Below are positions 26,927-35,525 of a stretch of DNA of 64,000 bases, piece by piece. Location of the stretch: NCBI GenBank assembly GCA_903845215.1, contig CAIMWI010000006.1, forward strand, positions 48,704 to 112,703. The letters are read 5' to 3'. Within the stretch, counting starts at the first letter, position 1. Every line of letters begins with the position of its first letter. The notes beneath the pieces were generated by a model that was not told where the DNA came from, searched no databases, and was given only the letters and a program-made list of their open reading frames with translations. The translations under genes and the position numbers were made by a program. This DNA comes from an uncultured Rhodobacterales bacterium. GTDB taxonomy: Bacteria > Pseudomonadota > Alphaproteobacteria > Rhodobacterales > Rhodobacteraceae.

Positions 26927-28294
26927 TTGCCCTTTGACTATGACCTCTTTGTCATCGGCGGCGGATCAGGCGGTGTGCGCGCCGCGCGGATTGCCGCGTC
27001 CGAGGGTGCTGCGCGGGTCGGTCTGGCCGAAGAAAGCCGCATGGGCGGCACCTGTGTTATTCGCGGCTGTGTGCCCAAAAAGTTGATGGTCAACGCCTCG
27101 GCCTATCCCAAGGCCCTTGAGGATGCCGCGGCCTATGGGTGGCAGGTGCAGGCGGGTGATTTTGACTGGCCCAAGTTTCGCGGCCTTTTGGGCGCGGAAC
27201 TGACCCGTCTGGAAAACGCTTACCGCGGCACGCTGAAAAATGCCGGCGTTGTTGTGCATGACGCCCGCGCCACGCTGGCGGATGCGCACACGGTGCGCCT
27301 GTCGACGGGGCAAAGCTTCACCGCCAAGCATATCTTGATCGCCACAGGGGGCTGGCCCTTTGTGCCCGATGTGCCGGGGGCAGATTTGGCCGTGACTTCG
27401 AACGAAATGTTTGATCTCGAAAGCCTGCCGCGCCGCGCGCTGATCGTGGGGGGCGGCTATATCGCGTCGGAATTCGCCTGCATCCTGAATGGCTTTGGCA
27501 CCCAGGTGACCCAAGTTTACCGCGGCCCCCAAATCCTGCGTGGCTTTGATGACGAAGCGCGCGGCCATGTTGTCGCAGGCATGCAAGCGGCGGGGGTCGA
27601 GATTCGCTGCAACGCGGATGTGGCACGGCTTGATCGCAGCAGAGGCGGCATTTTGGCCACCGACCTAACCGGTTTCCAACAAGAGGTTGACCTTGTGCTT
27701 TACGCCACAGGCCGCAGGCCGAATGTGCAAGGTTTGGGGCTAGAAGATTTGGGCGTGGCCTTTGGCCATCACGGCGAAGTTATTGTCGACGCGTGGAGCC
27801 AAACCGCCGTCCCTTCGATCTTCGCCGTGGGGGATGTCACCAACCGCGTTAATCTGACGCCGGTGGCCATCCGCGAAGGTCATGCCTTGGCGGATACTTT
27901 GTTTCGCGCAGCGCCCACCAAGGCAGATCATACCTTGGTGGCCTCGGCCGTCTTCACCCAGCCGGAATTGGGCGCTGTGGGCATGACGGAAGAAGAAGGC
28001 AAAGCCCGTGGCGGGGTAGAGGTTTTCGCAGCGACCTTCCGTCCGATGAAGACATTGTTTGCCGGGCGCCCCGACCGCGTGCTGATGAAACTGATCGTCG
28101 ATGCCCAAACCCGCGTGGTGCTGGGCTGCCACATTGTTGGGCCCGAGGCGGGCGAAATGATCCAGCTTGCGGCGATTGCGGTCAAGATGGGGGCCACGAA
28201 AGAAGATTTCGACCGGACGGTGGCCGTGCACCCCACGATGGCGGAAGAATTGGTCACGATGCGTAAACCCGCAAGGATGCATCCAATCCTTTAA
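26927..28294 (+). CDS. gor: Glutathione-disulfide reductase
   Basis: A 455-residue FAD/NADPH flavoprotein that reduces oxidised glutathione. It has the FAD motif IGGGSGGVRAARIA, the redox-active GGTCVIRGCVPKK, the NADPH Rossmann motif VGGGYIASEFA, the second FAD segment IFAVGDV and the catalytic HPTMAEE near the end. I take TTG 26927 as the start because GGAGA is six bases upstream; GTG 26921 is possible but has no room for a ribosome-binding site. It directly follows rpiA. hflK follows after 67 bp. Confidence 0.93.
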   Translation: MPFDYDLFVIGGGSGGVRAARIAASEGAARVGLAEESRMGGTCVIRGCVPKKLMVNASAYPKALEDAAAYGWQVQAGDFDWPKFRGLLGAELTRLENAYRGTLKNAGVVVHDARATLADAHTVRLSTGQSFTAKHILIATGGWPFVPDVPGADLAVTSNEMFDLESLPRRALIVGGGYIASEFACILNGFGTQVTQVYRGPQILRGFDDEARGHVVAGMQAAGVEIRCNADVARLDRSRGGILATDLTGFQQEVDLVLYATGRRPNVQGLGLEDLGVAFGHHGEVIVDAWSQTAVPSIFAVGDVTNRVNLTPVAIREGHALADTLFRAAPTKADHTLVASAVFTQPELGAVGMTEEEGKARGGVEVFAATFRPMKTLFAGRPDRVLMKLIVDAQTRVVLGCHIVGPEAGEMIQLAAIAVKMGATKEDFDRTVAVHPTMAEELVTMRKPARMHPIL

Positions 28295-28361
28295 GATCGA
28301 CGCCTTGAAATTTCGCGCACAATGCCCAAATTCATTTAGGCAAAGCATAAGAGGAAAACCG

Positions 28362-29513
28362 ATGGCAGGTGGGAATGGACCCTGGGGTGGCAACGGCCCC
28401 GAGGACGACAATAAACCCGAAGCGCGCAGGCCCGATCCGCGCAATGGCGACAATCGTCGCGCGCAAGGCCCGCAAATCCCCGATCTGGATGAAGTGTTCC
28501 GCATCGGGCAAGAACGGCTGCGCGTGATTATGGGCGGGCGCGGCAATGGTGGCGGCGGCGGCGGTTCAACGGGTGGCGACAGCAACTGGTTTTTCACCCG
28601 CCAAGGCATCATATCGGCCATGATCGCGCTGGGTTTGGTGTGGTCTTACATGTCGTTTTACACGGTCAAACCTGAAGAAAAGGCGGTTGAGCTGTTCTTG
28701 GGCCAATTCTACCAAGTCAAAGGTGATGGCTTGAACGTGGCCCCTTGGCCGATCGTCTCGGCCGTGATTGTCAACACCAGCCAGCAGCGCACGACCGATA
28801 TTGGCACAGGCACCGGCGGTGATTTGGACAATGGCTTGATGCTGACCGGCGATCAAAACATTGTGGACATCGAATTCCAAGTGGTCTGGAACATCAACGA
28901 TCCTGCCAAATTCCTCTTTAACCTCAAAGACCCTGAAGACACGATCCGTGCCGTGGCAGAATCTGCTGTGCGCGACATCGTGGCGCGCAGCCAACTGGCC
29001 CCGATCTTGAACAAAAACCGTGGCGAGGTGGAAAACAGCCTGACAAACGAGGTTCAATCCACCCTAGACAGCTATGACAGTGGCATCTCGGTGGTGCGGG
29101 TGAACCTTCTAAAATCCGACGTGCCCGCCGAAGTGGCCGACAGTTTCCGCGCCGTTCAAGCGGCCCAGCAGGAACGTGACCGGTTGCAAAAAGAAGCCAA
29201 CGCTTATGCCAACAAAGTAACTGCAGCAGCCCGCGGCCAAGCTGCCCAAACTGGCCAAGAGGCGCAGGCCTATGCCGCCCGCGTCGTCAACGAGGCGCAA
29301 GGTGACGCCAGTCGCTTCCTTTCGGTCTATGCAGAATATGTCAAAGCCCCCGAAGTCACACGCAAGCGGATGTATCTGGAAACGATGGAACAAGTCTTAG
29401 GCGGCGCGAATAAGGTGATCATGGACGGCGCTGCCGGCCAAAGTGCGGTGCCCTATCTGCCCTTGAACAACCTGATCCCGCCCTCTGCCCCCGCCGCTGG
29501 AGGGACCAACTGA
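28362..29513 (+). CDS. hflK: FtsH protease regulator HflK
   Basis: A 383-residue SPFH/band-7 protein. A disordered Gly/Asn/Arg-rich N-terminal part (1-75) is followed by one transmembrane helix (about 82-101) and the periplasmic band-7 domain, then a helical Ala/Gln-rich region. With HflC it forms a cage around the FtsH protease and limits its access to membrane proteins. ATG 28362 follows GAGG; the stop overlaps the hflC start in TGATG, so the two are made together. Confidence 0.93.
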   Translation: MAGGNGPWGGNGPEDDNKPEARRPDPRNGDNRRAQGPQIPDLDEVFRIGQERLRVIMGGRGNGGGGGGSTGGDSNWFFTRQGIISAMIALGLVWSYMSFYTVKPEEKAVELFLGQFYQVKGDGLNVAPWPIVSAVIVNTSQQRTTDIGTGTGGDLDNGLMLTGDQNIVDIEFQVVWNINDPAKFLFNLKDPEDTIRAVAESAVRDIVARSQLAPILNKNRGEVENSLTNEVQSTLDSYDSGISVVRVNLLKSDVPAEVADSFRAVQAAQQERDRLQKEANAYANKVTAAARGQAAQTGQEAQAYAARVVNEAQGDASRFLSVYAEYVKAPEVTRKRMYLETMEQVLGGANKVIMDGAAGQSAVPYLPLNNLIPPSAPAAGGTN

Positions 29514-30451
29514 TGAAAATGATCTATAGCCTGCCCGTTTTGGCGATTTTGCTGGCCACGGCCATGTCGTCGATCTTTGTGGTTGATGTGCGTGAAAAGG
29601 TGCTTGTCTTGCAGTTTGGCGAGGTCAAGCAGGTGGTGGATGAACCGGGCCTGTATTTCAAGACACCGTTCATCCAAGATGTGTTCCGCTATGACGACCG
29701 CATCTTGGGCCTTGTGACCGATCCGCAGGAAATCACCTTTGCCGACCAGCGCCGTCTGGTGGTAGATGCCTTTGCCCGTTGGCGCATTGTTGATCTGCAA
29801 AAGTTCCGCCGCGCCGTGGGCTTGGGCGGCATCGATGAAGCGCGCAACAACCTGTCGAAAATCGTGAACCCTGAAGTGCGTGACGTTCTGGGATCTGTGC
29901 CCCTGCAATCGGTGCTGTCGGAAGACCGCGTCGCGCTGATGAACAAAATCCGCGACAATGCCCGTGCCAAGGCTGCGACTTTGGGCATTGATGTGATCGA
30001 TGTGCGCCTAACCCGCACCGACTTGCCGCAGCAAAACCTGAATGCGACCTATTCGCGCATGCAGGCCGAACGTCAGCGCGATGCCACGGATGAAATCGCG
30101 CGCGGCAACGAAGCGGCGCAGACCTTGCGGGCCGAGGCAGATCGTGCGGCAGTGGAAATCAACTCTGAAGCCAGCAAACAGGCCGAAATCATCCGCGGTC
30201 AGGCCGATGCTAAGCGCAGTGCGATCTATTCCGAAGCCTATGGCCAAGATCCCGAGTTCTACGCTTTCACCCGCTCGCTTTCGGCCTATGCCAGCGCGCT
30301 TAAACCGGGAACGACGGCCTTTGTCATGGCCCCAAAGGGAGAGTTCTTCCATTATTTTGGGGCTGATCCCATGAATACCGCGGGTTCTGCGACGGGGGCG
30401 ACGGGCACAGGCAGCACCGTGGCTGGCGGTAGCGCGCCCAAAGCGCCCTGA
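29513..30451 (+). CDS. hflC: FtsH protease regulator HflC
   Basis: A 312-residue partner of HflK: one N-terminal transmembrane helix (about residues 5-24), then the band-7 domain (VREKVLVLQFGEV, DARWRIVD) and a long helical stretch ending with the characteristic FYAFTRSLSAYASALKPGTTAFVMAPKGEFFHYF. The C-terminal Gly/Thr-rich tail is variable. Start ATG 29513 overlaps the hflK stop. degP follows after a hairpin. Confidence 0.94.
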   Translation: MKMIYSLPVLAILLATAMSSIFVVDVREKVLVLQFGEVKQVVDEPGLYFKTPFIQDVFRYDDRILGLVTDPQEITFADQRRLVVDAFARWRIVDLQKFRRAVGLGGIDEARNNLSKIVNPEVRDVLGSVPLQSVLSEDRVALMNKIRDNARAKAATLGIDVIDVRLTRTDLPQQNLNATYSRMQAERQRDATDEIARGNEAAQTLRAEADRAAVEINSEASKQAEIIRGQADAKRSAIYSEAYGQDPEFYAFTRSLSAYASALKPGTTAFVMAPKGEFFHYFGADPMNTAGSATGATGTGSTVAGGSAPKAP

Positions 30452-30457
30452 TCTAAG

Positions 30458-30488
30458 GCGGTTCGCGGGGGGGCACCTTGCGAACCGC
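30458..30488. terminator. Hairpin between hflC and degP
   Basis: GCGGTTCGC (30458-30466) pairs with GCGAACCGC (30480-30488) around a 13-base loop, six bases after the hflC stop. There is no T tract, so it could be a weak or Rho-assisted terminator or a processing stem. Confidence 0.55.
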
Positions 30489-30623
30489 GCAGGCAGGCCT
30501 CACGCGGGTTTGAGCAGGCGCGATTGGGTTTGCATTGCAAATGGCGCGCCGCCGCTCAACATAGGGCACAGCATGTCGGCCCTGCACCGCGCAGGGCCAA
30601 ATCACATTGTGAGGAGTTCGAAC

Positions 30624-32117
30624 GTGCCATCGACCTATCCTGTCCTGCAACGCCCCGCCCCAAAGGCAGACAAACCTCAAACCAGGCGGCGCCTGATGGC
30701 GCTGGGCCTGGGCCTGGCGATCGCCCTTAGCCCCATGGCCGGGGTCAGCATGGCGCAATCCGTGCCGCCCAGCTTTGCCGATCTGGTGGAAAAGTTCTCC
30801 CCCGCCGTGGTTGATATCACCACATCCTCAATCGTCGCTGCTGAGTCGGGCGGCCAGATGCAGGTGCCCCCCGGCTCGCCTTTTGAAAAGTTTTTCAAGG
30901 ATTTTAATGAACAAAACGGCGTATCTCCGGATCAGCCGATGGAAAAATCAGAAGCCCTTGGGTCGGGGTATATCATCTCGGCCGATGGCTATATTGTGAC
31001 CAACAACCACGTGATTGATGGCGCTGACGAGATTCAGGTGGAAACATTTGGCCGTAAGACCCTAACGGCCAGATTGATCGGCAAAGACGAAAAGACGGAC
31101 GTGGCGCTGTTGAAAGTGGATAGCCCGGATCCTTTGCCCTTCGTCACTTTCGGCGATAGCGACAAGATGCGCGTTGGCGATTGGGTCGTCGCCATGGGCA
31201 ACCCGTTGGGCCAAGGGTTTTCCGTTTCGGCAGGCATCGTCTCGGCCCGTGGGCGCGAGTTGAGCGGCACTTATGACGACTTCCTGCAGACTGACGCTGC
31301 GATCAACAAGGGCAACTCAGGTGGGCCATTGTTCAATGTGAACGGCGAAGTGATCGGGATGAACACGGCCATCTTGTCACCTTCGGGCGGCTCGATCGGG
31401 ATCGGTTTTGCCATGGCCTCGAACGTGGTCAGCAAGGTCGTTGACCAGCTGAAACAATATGGCGAAACACGGCGCGGCTGGTTGGGCGTGCGTATTCAAG
31501 ATGTCAGTCAGGATGTGGCCGATGCCATGGGCATAACCGAGGCCAAGGGCGCTTTGGTCACCGATGTGCCCGATGGCCCAGGCAAAGATGCGGGCATTGT
31601 GTCGGGCGATGTGATCGTCACCTTTAACGGCATGGATGTGGCCGACAGCAAGTCTTTGGTTCGCGCTGTGGCCGATGCGCCGATTGGCGAGATCGTCAAG
31701 GTCGTCGTGCTGCGGCAGGGCAAGTCGGTGGAACTTGATGTCAAGCTTGGCCGCCGCGAAGAGGCCGAGGCCAATTCTGACGGCGCGGGCCAAAAATCTG
31801 GCACTCCGGCAGAGCCGCAGACCAGCGTCCTTTTGGGCATGACCCTGCAGCCCTACACTGACGAGATGGCCGCCGATCTGGGCCTGCAACCGGGCGAAAA
31901 AGGGCTTGTCGTCATGAATGTCGATGTGGCGTCTGAAGCTTACACCAAGGGCCTTCGCCAAGGCGATCTGATCACCGAGGCGGGCCAGCAAAAGGTGCAA
32001 ACCCTCAAAGACATCCAAGACCGCGTGGCCGATGCGAAAGATGCGGGCCGCAAGTCGCTGCTGCTTTTGGTGCGCACCCAAGGTGAACCGCGCTTTGTGG
32101 CGCTGTCGCTGGAATAA
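30624..32117 (+). CDS. DegP/HtrA-type periplasmic serine protease (Do family)
   Basis: A 497-residue exported protease and chaperone. The signal peptide (about residues 1-44, cut after MA in VSMAQ) carries TRRRLM, weakly Tat-like. The trypsin-like domain has His129 (NNHV), Asp159 (KTDVALL) and Ser232 (KGNSGGPL), followed by two PDZ domains (about 270-370 and 400-490). It degrades misfolded envelope proteins. The start is GTG 30624, with GAGGAG seven bases upstream. Downstream of hflKC, it belongs to an envelope quality-control neighbourhood. A 13-base palindrome (TTTGCATTGCAAA, 30529-30541) lies before it. Confidence 0.92.
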   Translation: MPSTYPVLQRPAPKADKPQTRRRLMALGLGLAIALSPMAGVSMAQSVPPSFADLVEKFSPAVVDITTSSIVAAESGGQMQVPPGSPFEKFFKDFNEQNGVSPDQPMEKSEALGSGYIISADGYIVTNNHVIDGADEIQVETFGRKTLTARLIGKDEKTDVALLKVDSPDPLPFVTFGDSDKMRVGDWVVAMGNPLGQGFSVSAGIVSARGRELSGTYDDFLQTDAAINKGNSGGPLFNVNGEVIGMNTAILSPSGGSIGIGFAMASNVVSKVVDQLKQYGETRRGWLGVRIQDVSQDVADAMGITEAKGALVTDVPDGPGKDAGIVSGDVIVTFNGMDVADSKSLVRAVADAPIGEIVKVVVLRQGKSVELDVKLGRREEAEANSDGAGQKSGTPAEPQTSVLLGMTLQPYTDEMAADLGLQPGEKGLVVMNVDVASEAYTKGLRQGDLITEAGQQKVQTLKDIQDRVADAKDAGRKSLLLLVRTQGEPRFVALSLE

Positions 32118-32183
32118 GCGATCGGCAGGGTATGCGAACGGGCGGCGGGGGAAACCTCGCCGCCTTTGCTTTGGGCGCGGGCC

Positions 32184-32585
32184 CTAGGGCTGGTCAGCTG
32201 CGCGCGCAATCTGGGGCCGAAAGTCGGGGGCCAGCAGACGGTCCAGCAGGGGGGACATATCCTCGATCCCCTCTGCCACCACATGCACCACCCCCGCATC
32301 GCGCTGCAAGCGGCCTGTAACGCGCAGCAAACGGCCCGAGATCACCGCGCGCCGAAAGCGTTCATAGATCGCAGCCCAGACCACCACATTGGCAACCCCT
32401 GTCTCATCCTCCAGCGTCAAAAAGATCACGCCTTTGGCCGTGCCGGGGCGCTGGCGCACCAAAACCAACCCCGCCACACAAACCCGCGCGCCTTGGCTTG
32501 GTTCGTTCAAACGGGCGGCAGGCAAGGCCGCGGGCGGGCGGGGCCAGGTGTTGGGGCGCGGGGTAGGGGTCAGCCAATCAGACAT
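32184..32585 (-). pseudogene. Free-standing OB-fold domain of an error-prone DNA polymerase DnaE2 (truncated)
   Basis: A 133-residue reading frame whose residues 35-110 ([36 protein letters not shown] and following) match the C-terminal OB-fold of DnaE2/ImuC error-prone polymerase. The other thousand or so residues (PHP, palm, fingers) are absent: upstream is the ferredoxin gene on the opposite strand. The short N-terminal 30 residues are Pro-rich and unlike DnaE2. It may be a remnant of a deleted imuA-imuB-dnaE2 cassette or a small single-strand-binding protein. The frame is intact and starts with ATG 32585. It is convergent with degP. Confidence 0.6.
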
Positions 32586-32587
32586 AG

Positions 32588-33034
<447 letters not shown>

Positions 33035-33070
33035 CCCCTTTCATACTTGAGTAAATATCCCACGGGAGGT

Positions 33071-33100
33071 CTGGAGGGTGTGAAACCCTCCAGCGTCTTT
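33071..33100 (+). terminator. Terminator after the ferredoxin gene
   Basis: CTGGAGGG (33071-33078) pairs with CCCTCCAG (33086-33093) around a 7-base loop, followed by CGTCTTT. The stem is good, the T tract short. Confidence 0.7.
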
Positions 33101-33128
33101 GGGGGAAGATCAGCCGCCAAATAGGGCG

Positions 33129-33539
33129 CTAGTTGCTTTTGCGCCCGAGCATAAAGGGCAATGGGGCCACGGGCACGCCGTCTTCCAACAGCTTTATCGC
33201 CTCGGCAGGCTTTGCCTCGCCGTAGATCGAGCGTTCGGGAACGATGCCCTCGTGCATCTTGCGCGCCTCGGCCACAAAGTTCACGCCGACATATTCGGCG
33301 TTTTCTTCCACCTTGCGGCGTAGGTCTGCCAAGGTCTTTTCGGCATCGCTGTGCGGCGTGGTCAAATCGCCCTGGCCCAAGGCCACGCGCGGGGCCATCA
33401 AGGCCTTGGCCACTTTGGCACTGCCGCAGGTGGGGCATAAGACATGGCCTGCGGTTTTCAGGCTGTCAAACCCCTCTGCCGATGGGAACCAACTGTCAAA
33501 TTCGTGGGCGCTGTCGCATTTCAGCGTATATCGGATCAT
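33129..33539 (-). CDS. DUF1178 protein
   Basis: A 136-residue protein of the DUF1178 family: MIRYTLKCDSAHEFDSWFPSAEGFD start, then a CPTCGSAKV zinc-ribbon half-site and a helical remainder. The zinc knuckle (C10 and C35-C38) suggests metal binding. Function unknown; the family is common near fumarate/nudix-type genes in alphaproteobacteria. It is about 105 bp after the Nudix gene on the same strand. Confidence 0.82.
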   Translation of the reverse strand: MIRYTLKCDSAHEFDSWFPSAEGFDSLKTAGHVLCPTCGSAKVAKALMAPRVALGQGDLTTPHSDAEKTLADLRRKVEENAEYVGVNFVAEARKMHEGIVPERSIYGEAKPAEAIKLLEDGVPVAPLPFMLGRKSN

Positions 33540-33644
33540 CGTTGCATCGCTTGGGTTCTGGCAATCTTGTGATCGCCTTGCCTTTAACTGGCAGGTTGGG
33601 CGGCCTTGTCAAGCGGCACTGCCGCGTCAAAGGAAGCGGGTGGG

Positions 33645-34169
33645 TTACGACGGGGCGTTCAACAGGCTTGGTGCCTCGTGCAGGCCTGCCAAAAGGGCGG
33701 CAAGATCGGGTTCGGCAACCAAATTTGCCGCCTCGGCCGCGCTGAACCATTTGCGCTGGCGCTGCTTGTGTTCTGGAAATTCTGCCTTCAGCCGCCGCAC
33801 CTGCAGCAAAAAGACTTGAACGCAGCAGGGTAAGGGGACGGCATCGTGCCGGATCTTGTCATAACAATAGCGGCCGATGGGTTGGGCTTGGACCAGCCCC
33901 TCAACCCCTGCCTCTTGCCAAGCCTCGCGGGCGGCGGCGGTTTCGGCGGGTTTTCCGGCCATTGGCCATCCCTTGGGTAAAACCCAGCGTCCTGAATCGC
34001 GCGAGGTGACAAGCAAAACCTGTAGACGCCCCTTGTGCATCCGCCAGCACAAAGCGGCGACCTGTTCGGCCATAGCATCTTCTGCCATGGGCGCTTCTTC
34101 CACGCTCACAGGCTGTGACAAAACGGGTTGTATCCCGTCCGCCAAAAGCTTGGGAACAGTTATCGACAT
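33645..34169 (-). CDS. Nudix hydrolase
   Basis: A 174-residue protein of the diphosphoinositol-polyphosphate-phosphohydrolase-like Nudix group (LPKGWPMAGK). The Nudix box reads as REAWQEAGV where the consensus is REUxEExGU, so the first of the two adjacent Glu is Gln; one metal ligand may be lost or replaced. ATG 34169 gives an N-terminal extension of about 35 residues; ATG 34088 with GGAAGAA seven bases upstream is a real alternative start. It follows waaA by 31 bp on the same strand. Substrate unknown. Confidence 0.8.
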   Translation of the reverse strand: MSITVPKLLADGIQPVLSQPVSVEEAPMAEDAMAEQVAALCWRMHKGRLQVLLVTSRDSGRWVLPKGWPMAGKPAETAAAREAWQEAGVEGLVQAQPIGRYCYDKIRHDAVPLPCCVQVFLLQVRRLKAEFPEHKQRQRKWFSAAEAANLVAEPDLAALLAGLHEAPSLLNAPS

Positions 34170-34200
34170 TTTGCCCGTACCTCTGGCCGACAGCTATGGC

Positions 34201-35514
34201 TCAAGGTTTATTCCCCGATGCCTGCGACCCAGCTTCACTGACCTTGTCATACCGTCCCCTCAGCGCAAGAGGTTTTTCGGGGCGGCTGGGAAAATGGGTA
34301 AGGATATCGTGGCAAAGCTGCGCGCCGCTGCCAATCCCGCTCAAAATCTGTGCAGCCGCGCCAGTTAGCCGCTCTTGGCTCTCGGCGCCCAGATCGGCCA
34401 AAGCAGTGGCTAAATCTTGGCCGCCGTGCACCTGCAAGGCACCGCCGTGTTTGGCAAGTTGCGTATAGGGGGCGGCAAAGTTATCAACCCATGGCCCGTG
34501 CACAATCGCGCAGCCCATTCGCGCTGGCTCCCACGGGGTATGTCCGCCCTTGGGCACAAAGCTGCCCCCCACGATGCAAGCCCCGCAGCGCAGATACCAC
34601 AGGTCCATCTCGCCCATCGTGTCGGCCAGAAAGACTGTCTCGGCCCCGGGCATAGCCCCGCCAGACCGCCGCGCCAGCGTAAAGCCGCGCGCGGCAATCA
34701 GGGTTGCCACCTCGTCGCCACGGCGCGGATGGCGCGGAGAGAGGATAAGGTGGTCGAAATGTTGGCGCAGCTGCGCAAAGGCGTCAAGGATGATCGCCTC
34801 CTCTCCCGCATGGGTTGATGCCGCCAAAAGCCAGCGCGCGCGCGTTTCGCGCGGCGGCAAATGCGGCGCCGGCCGCCGTGCAATGGCGACAGCCTTCAAA
34901 TCGCACGGCACAGACATCGCGGCCTTTCGCAAACCCAAGGCCAGCAGCCTGTTGCCCGACGCTTCATCTTGAACCGAAGCCATGTGCACCCGCCCCAAGG
35001 CCCGCGCCATCACCGGCTGCAGCCTCTGCCAGCCCTGAAAGCTGCGCTCTGACATCCGCGCGCCGATCAGGATGATGGGGATCTGCGCTGAGGCGCACAT
35101 GGCAAACCGGCGTGGATATATCTCGGCCTCAACCGTGATAAGCGCCTGCGGCTTCCACCGCTGCACCAACCTTCGAATGGCAGGGCCCAAGTCAAGCGGC
35201 GCAAAGGCAACCGTTACCCCCTTCAAGCCCCAAGCCCCCGCCATGACAAAAGCGGTCTGCGTGTTGGTTGTGACCAAGACCTGCAAACCGCGGCGTGCCG
35301 CCAAAAGATCCTCCACCACCCAACGGGCTGAAGCCAACTCACCGTTTGACGCTGCGTGCAGCCATAGGGTTTCGCCCGACGCAGGGCGCGGCACAAAGCC
35401 CAAACGCGCGCCAAGGGCCGAACGCGGCTCGTGGCCCAAAATCCACCGCCACAGGGCCATGGCCAGCATCATGAAAGGCACTAAGGGCAATAAAAGCCGG
35501 GCGATCAGGCGCAT
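34201..35514 (-). CDS. waaA: 3-deoxy-D-manno-octulosonic acid (Kdo) transferase
   Basis: A 437-residue GT-B glycosyltransferase anchored by an N-terminal hydrophobic helix (about residues 5-25). It adds Kdo from CMP-Kdo to lipid A at the cytoplasmic face of the inner membrane. LWLHAASNGELASA (with the catalytic Glu) and the donor-site GGSFVPKGGHTPWEPA are family marks. ATG 35514 is 11 bases after the amidase stop, so they share a transcript, and a Nudix gene follows. The amidase link to LPS synthesis is not obvious. Confidence 0.9.
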   Translation of the reverse strand: MRLIARLLLPLVPFMMLAMALWRWILGHEPRSALGARLGFVPRPASGETLWLHAASNGELASARWVVEDLLAARRGLQVLVTTNTQTAFVMAGAWGLKGVTVAFAPLDLGPAIRRLVQRWKPQALITVEAEIYPRRFAMCASAQIPIILIGARMSERSFQGWQRLQPVMARALGRVHMASVQDEASGNRLLALGLRKAAMSVPCDLKAVAIARRPAPHLPPRETRARWLLAASTHAGEEAIILDAFAQLRQHFDHLILSPRHPRRGDEVATLIAARGFTLARRSGGAMPGAETVFLADTMGEMDLWYLRCGACIVGGSFVPKGGHTPWEPARMGCAIVHGPWVDNFAAPYTQLAKHGGALQVHGGQDLATALADLGAESQERLTGAAAQILSGIGSGAQLCHDILTHFPSRPEKPLALRGRYDKVSEAGSQASGNKP

Positions 35515-35525
35515 TTACGCCAAAC

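Noticed and set aside
28167..28361. N-terminal extension of HflK
   Set aside because: The frame is open upstream, but it runs over the end of gor and has no family likeness; GAGG and ATG 28362 fit much better.
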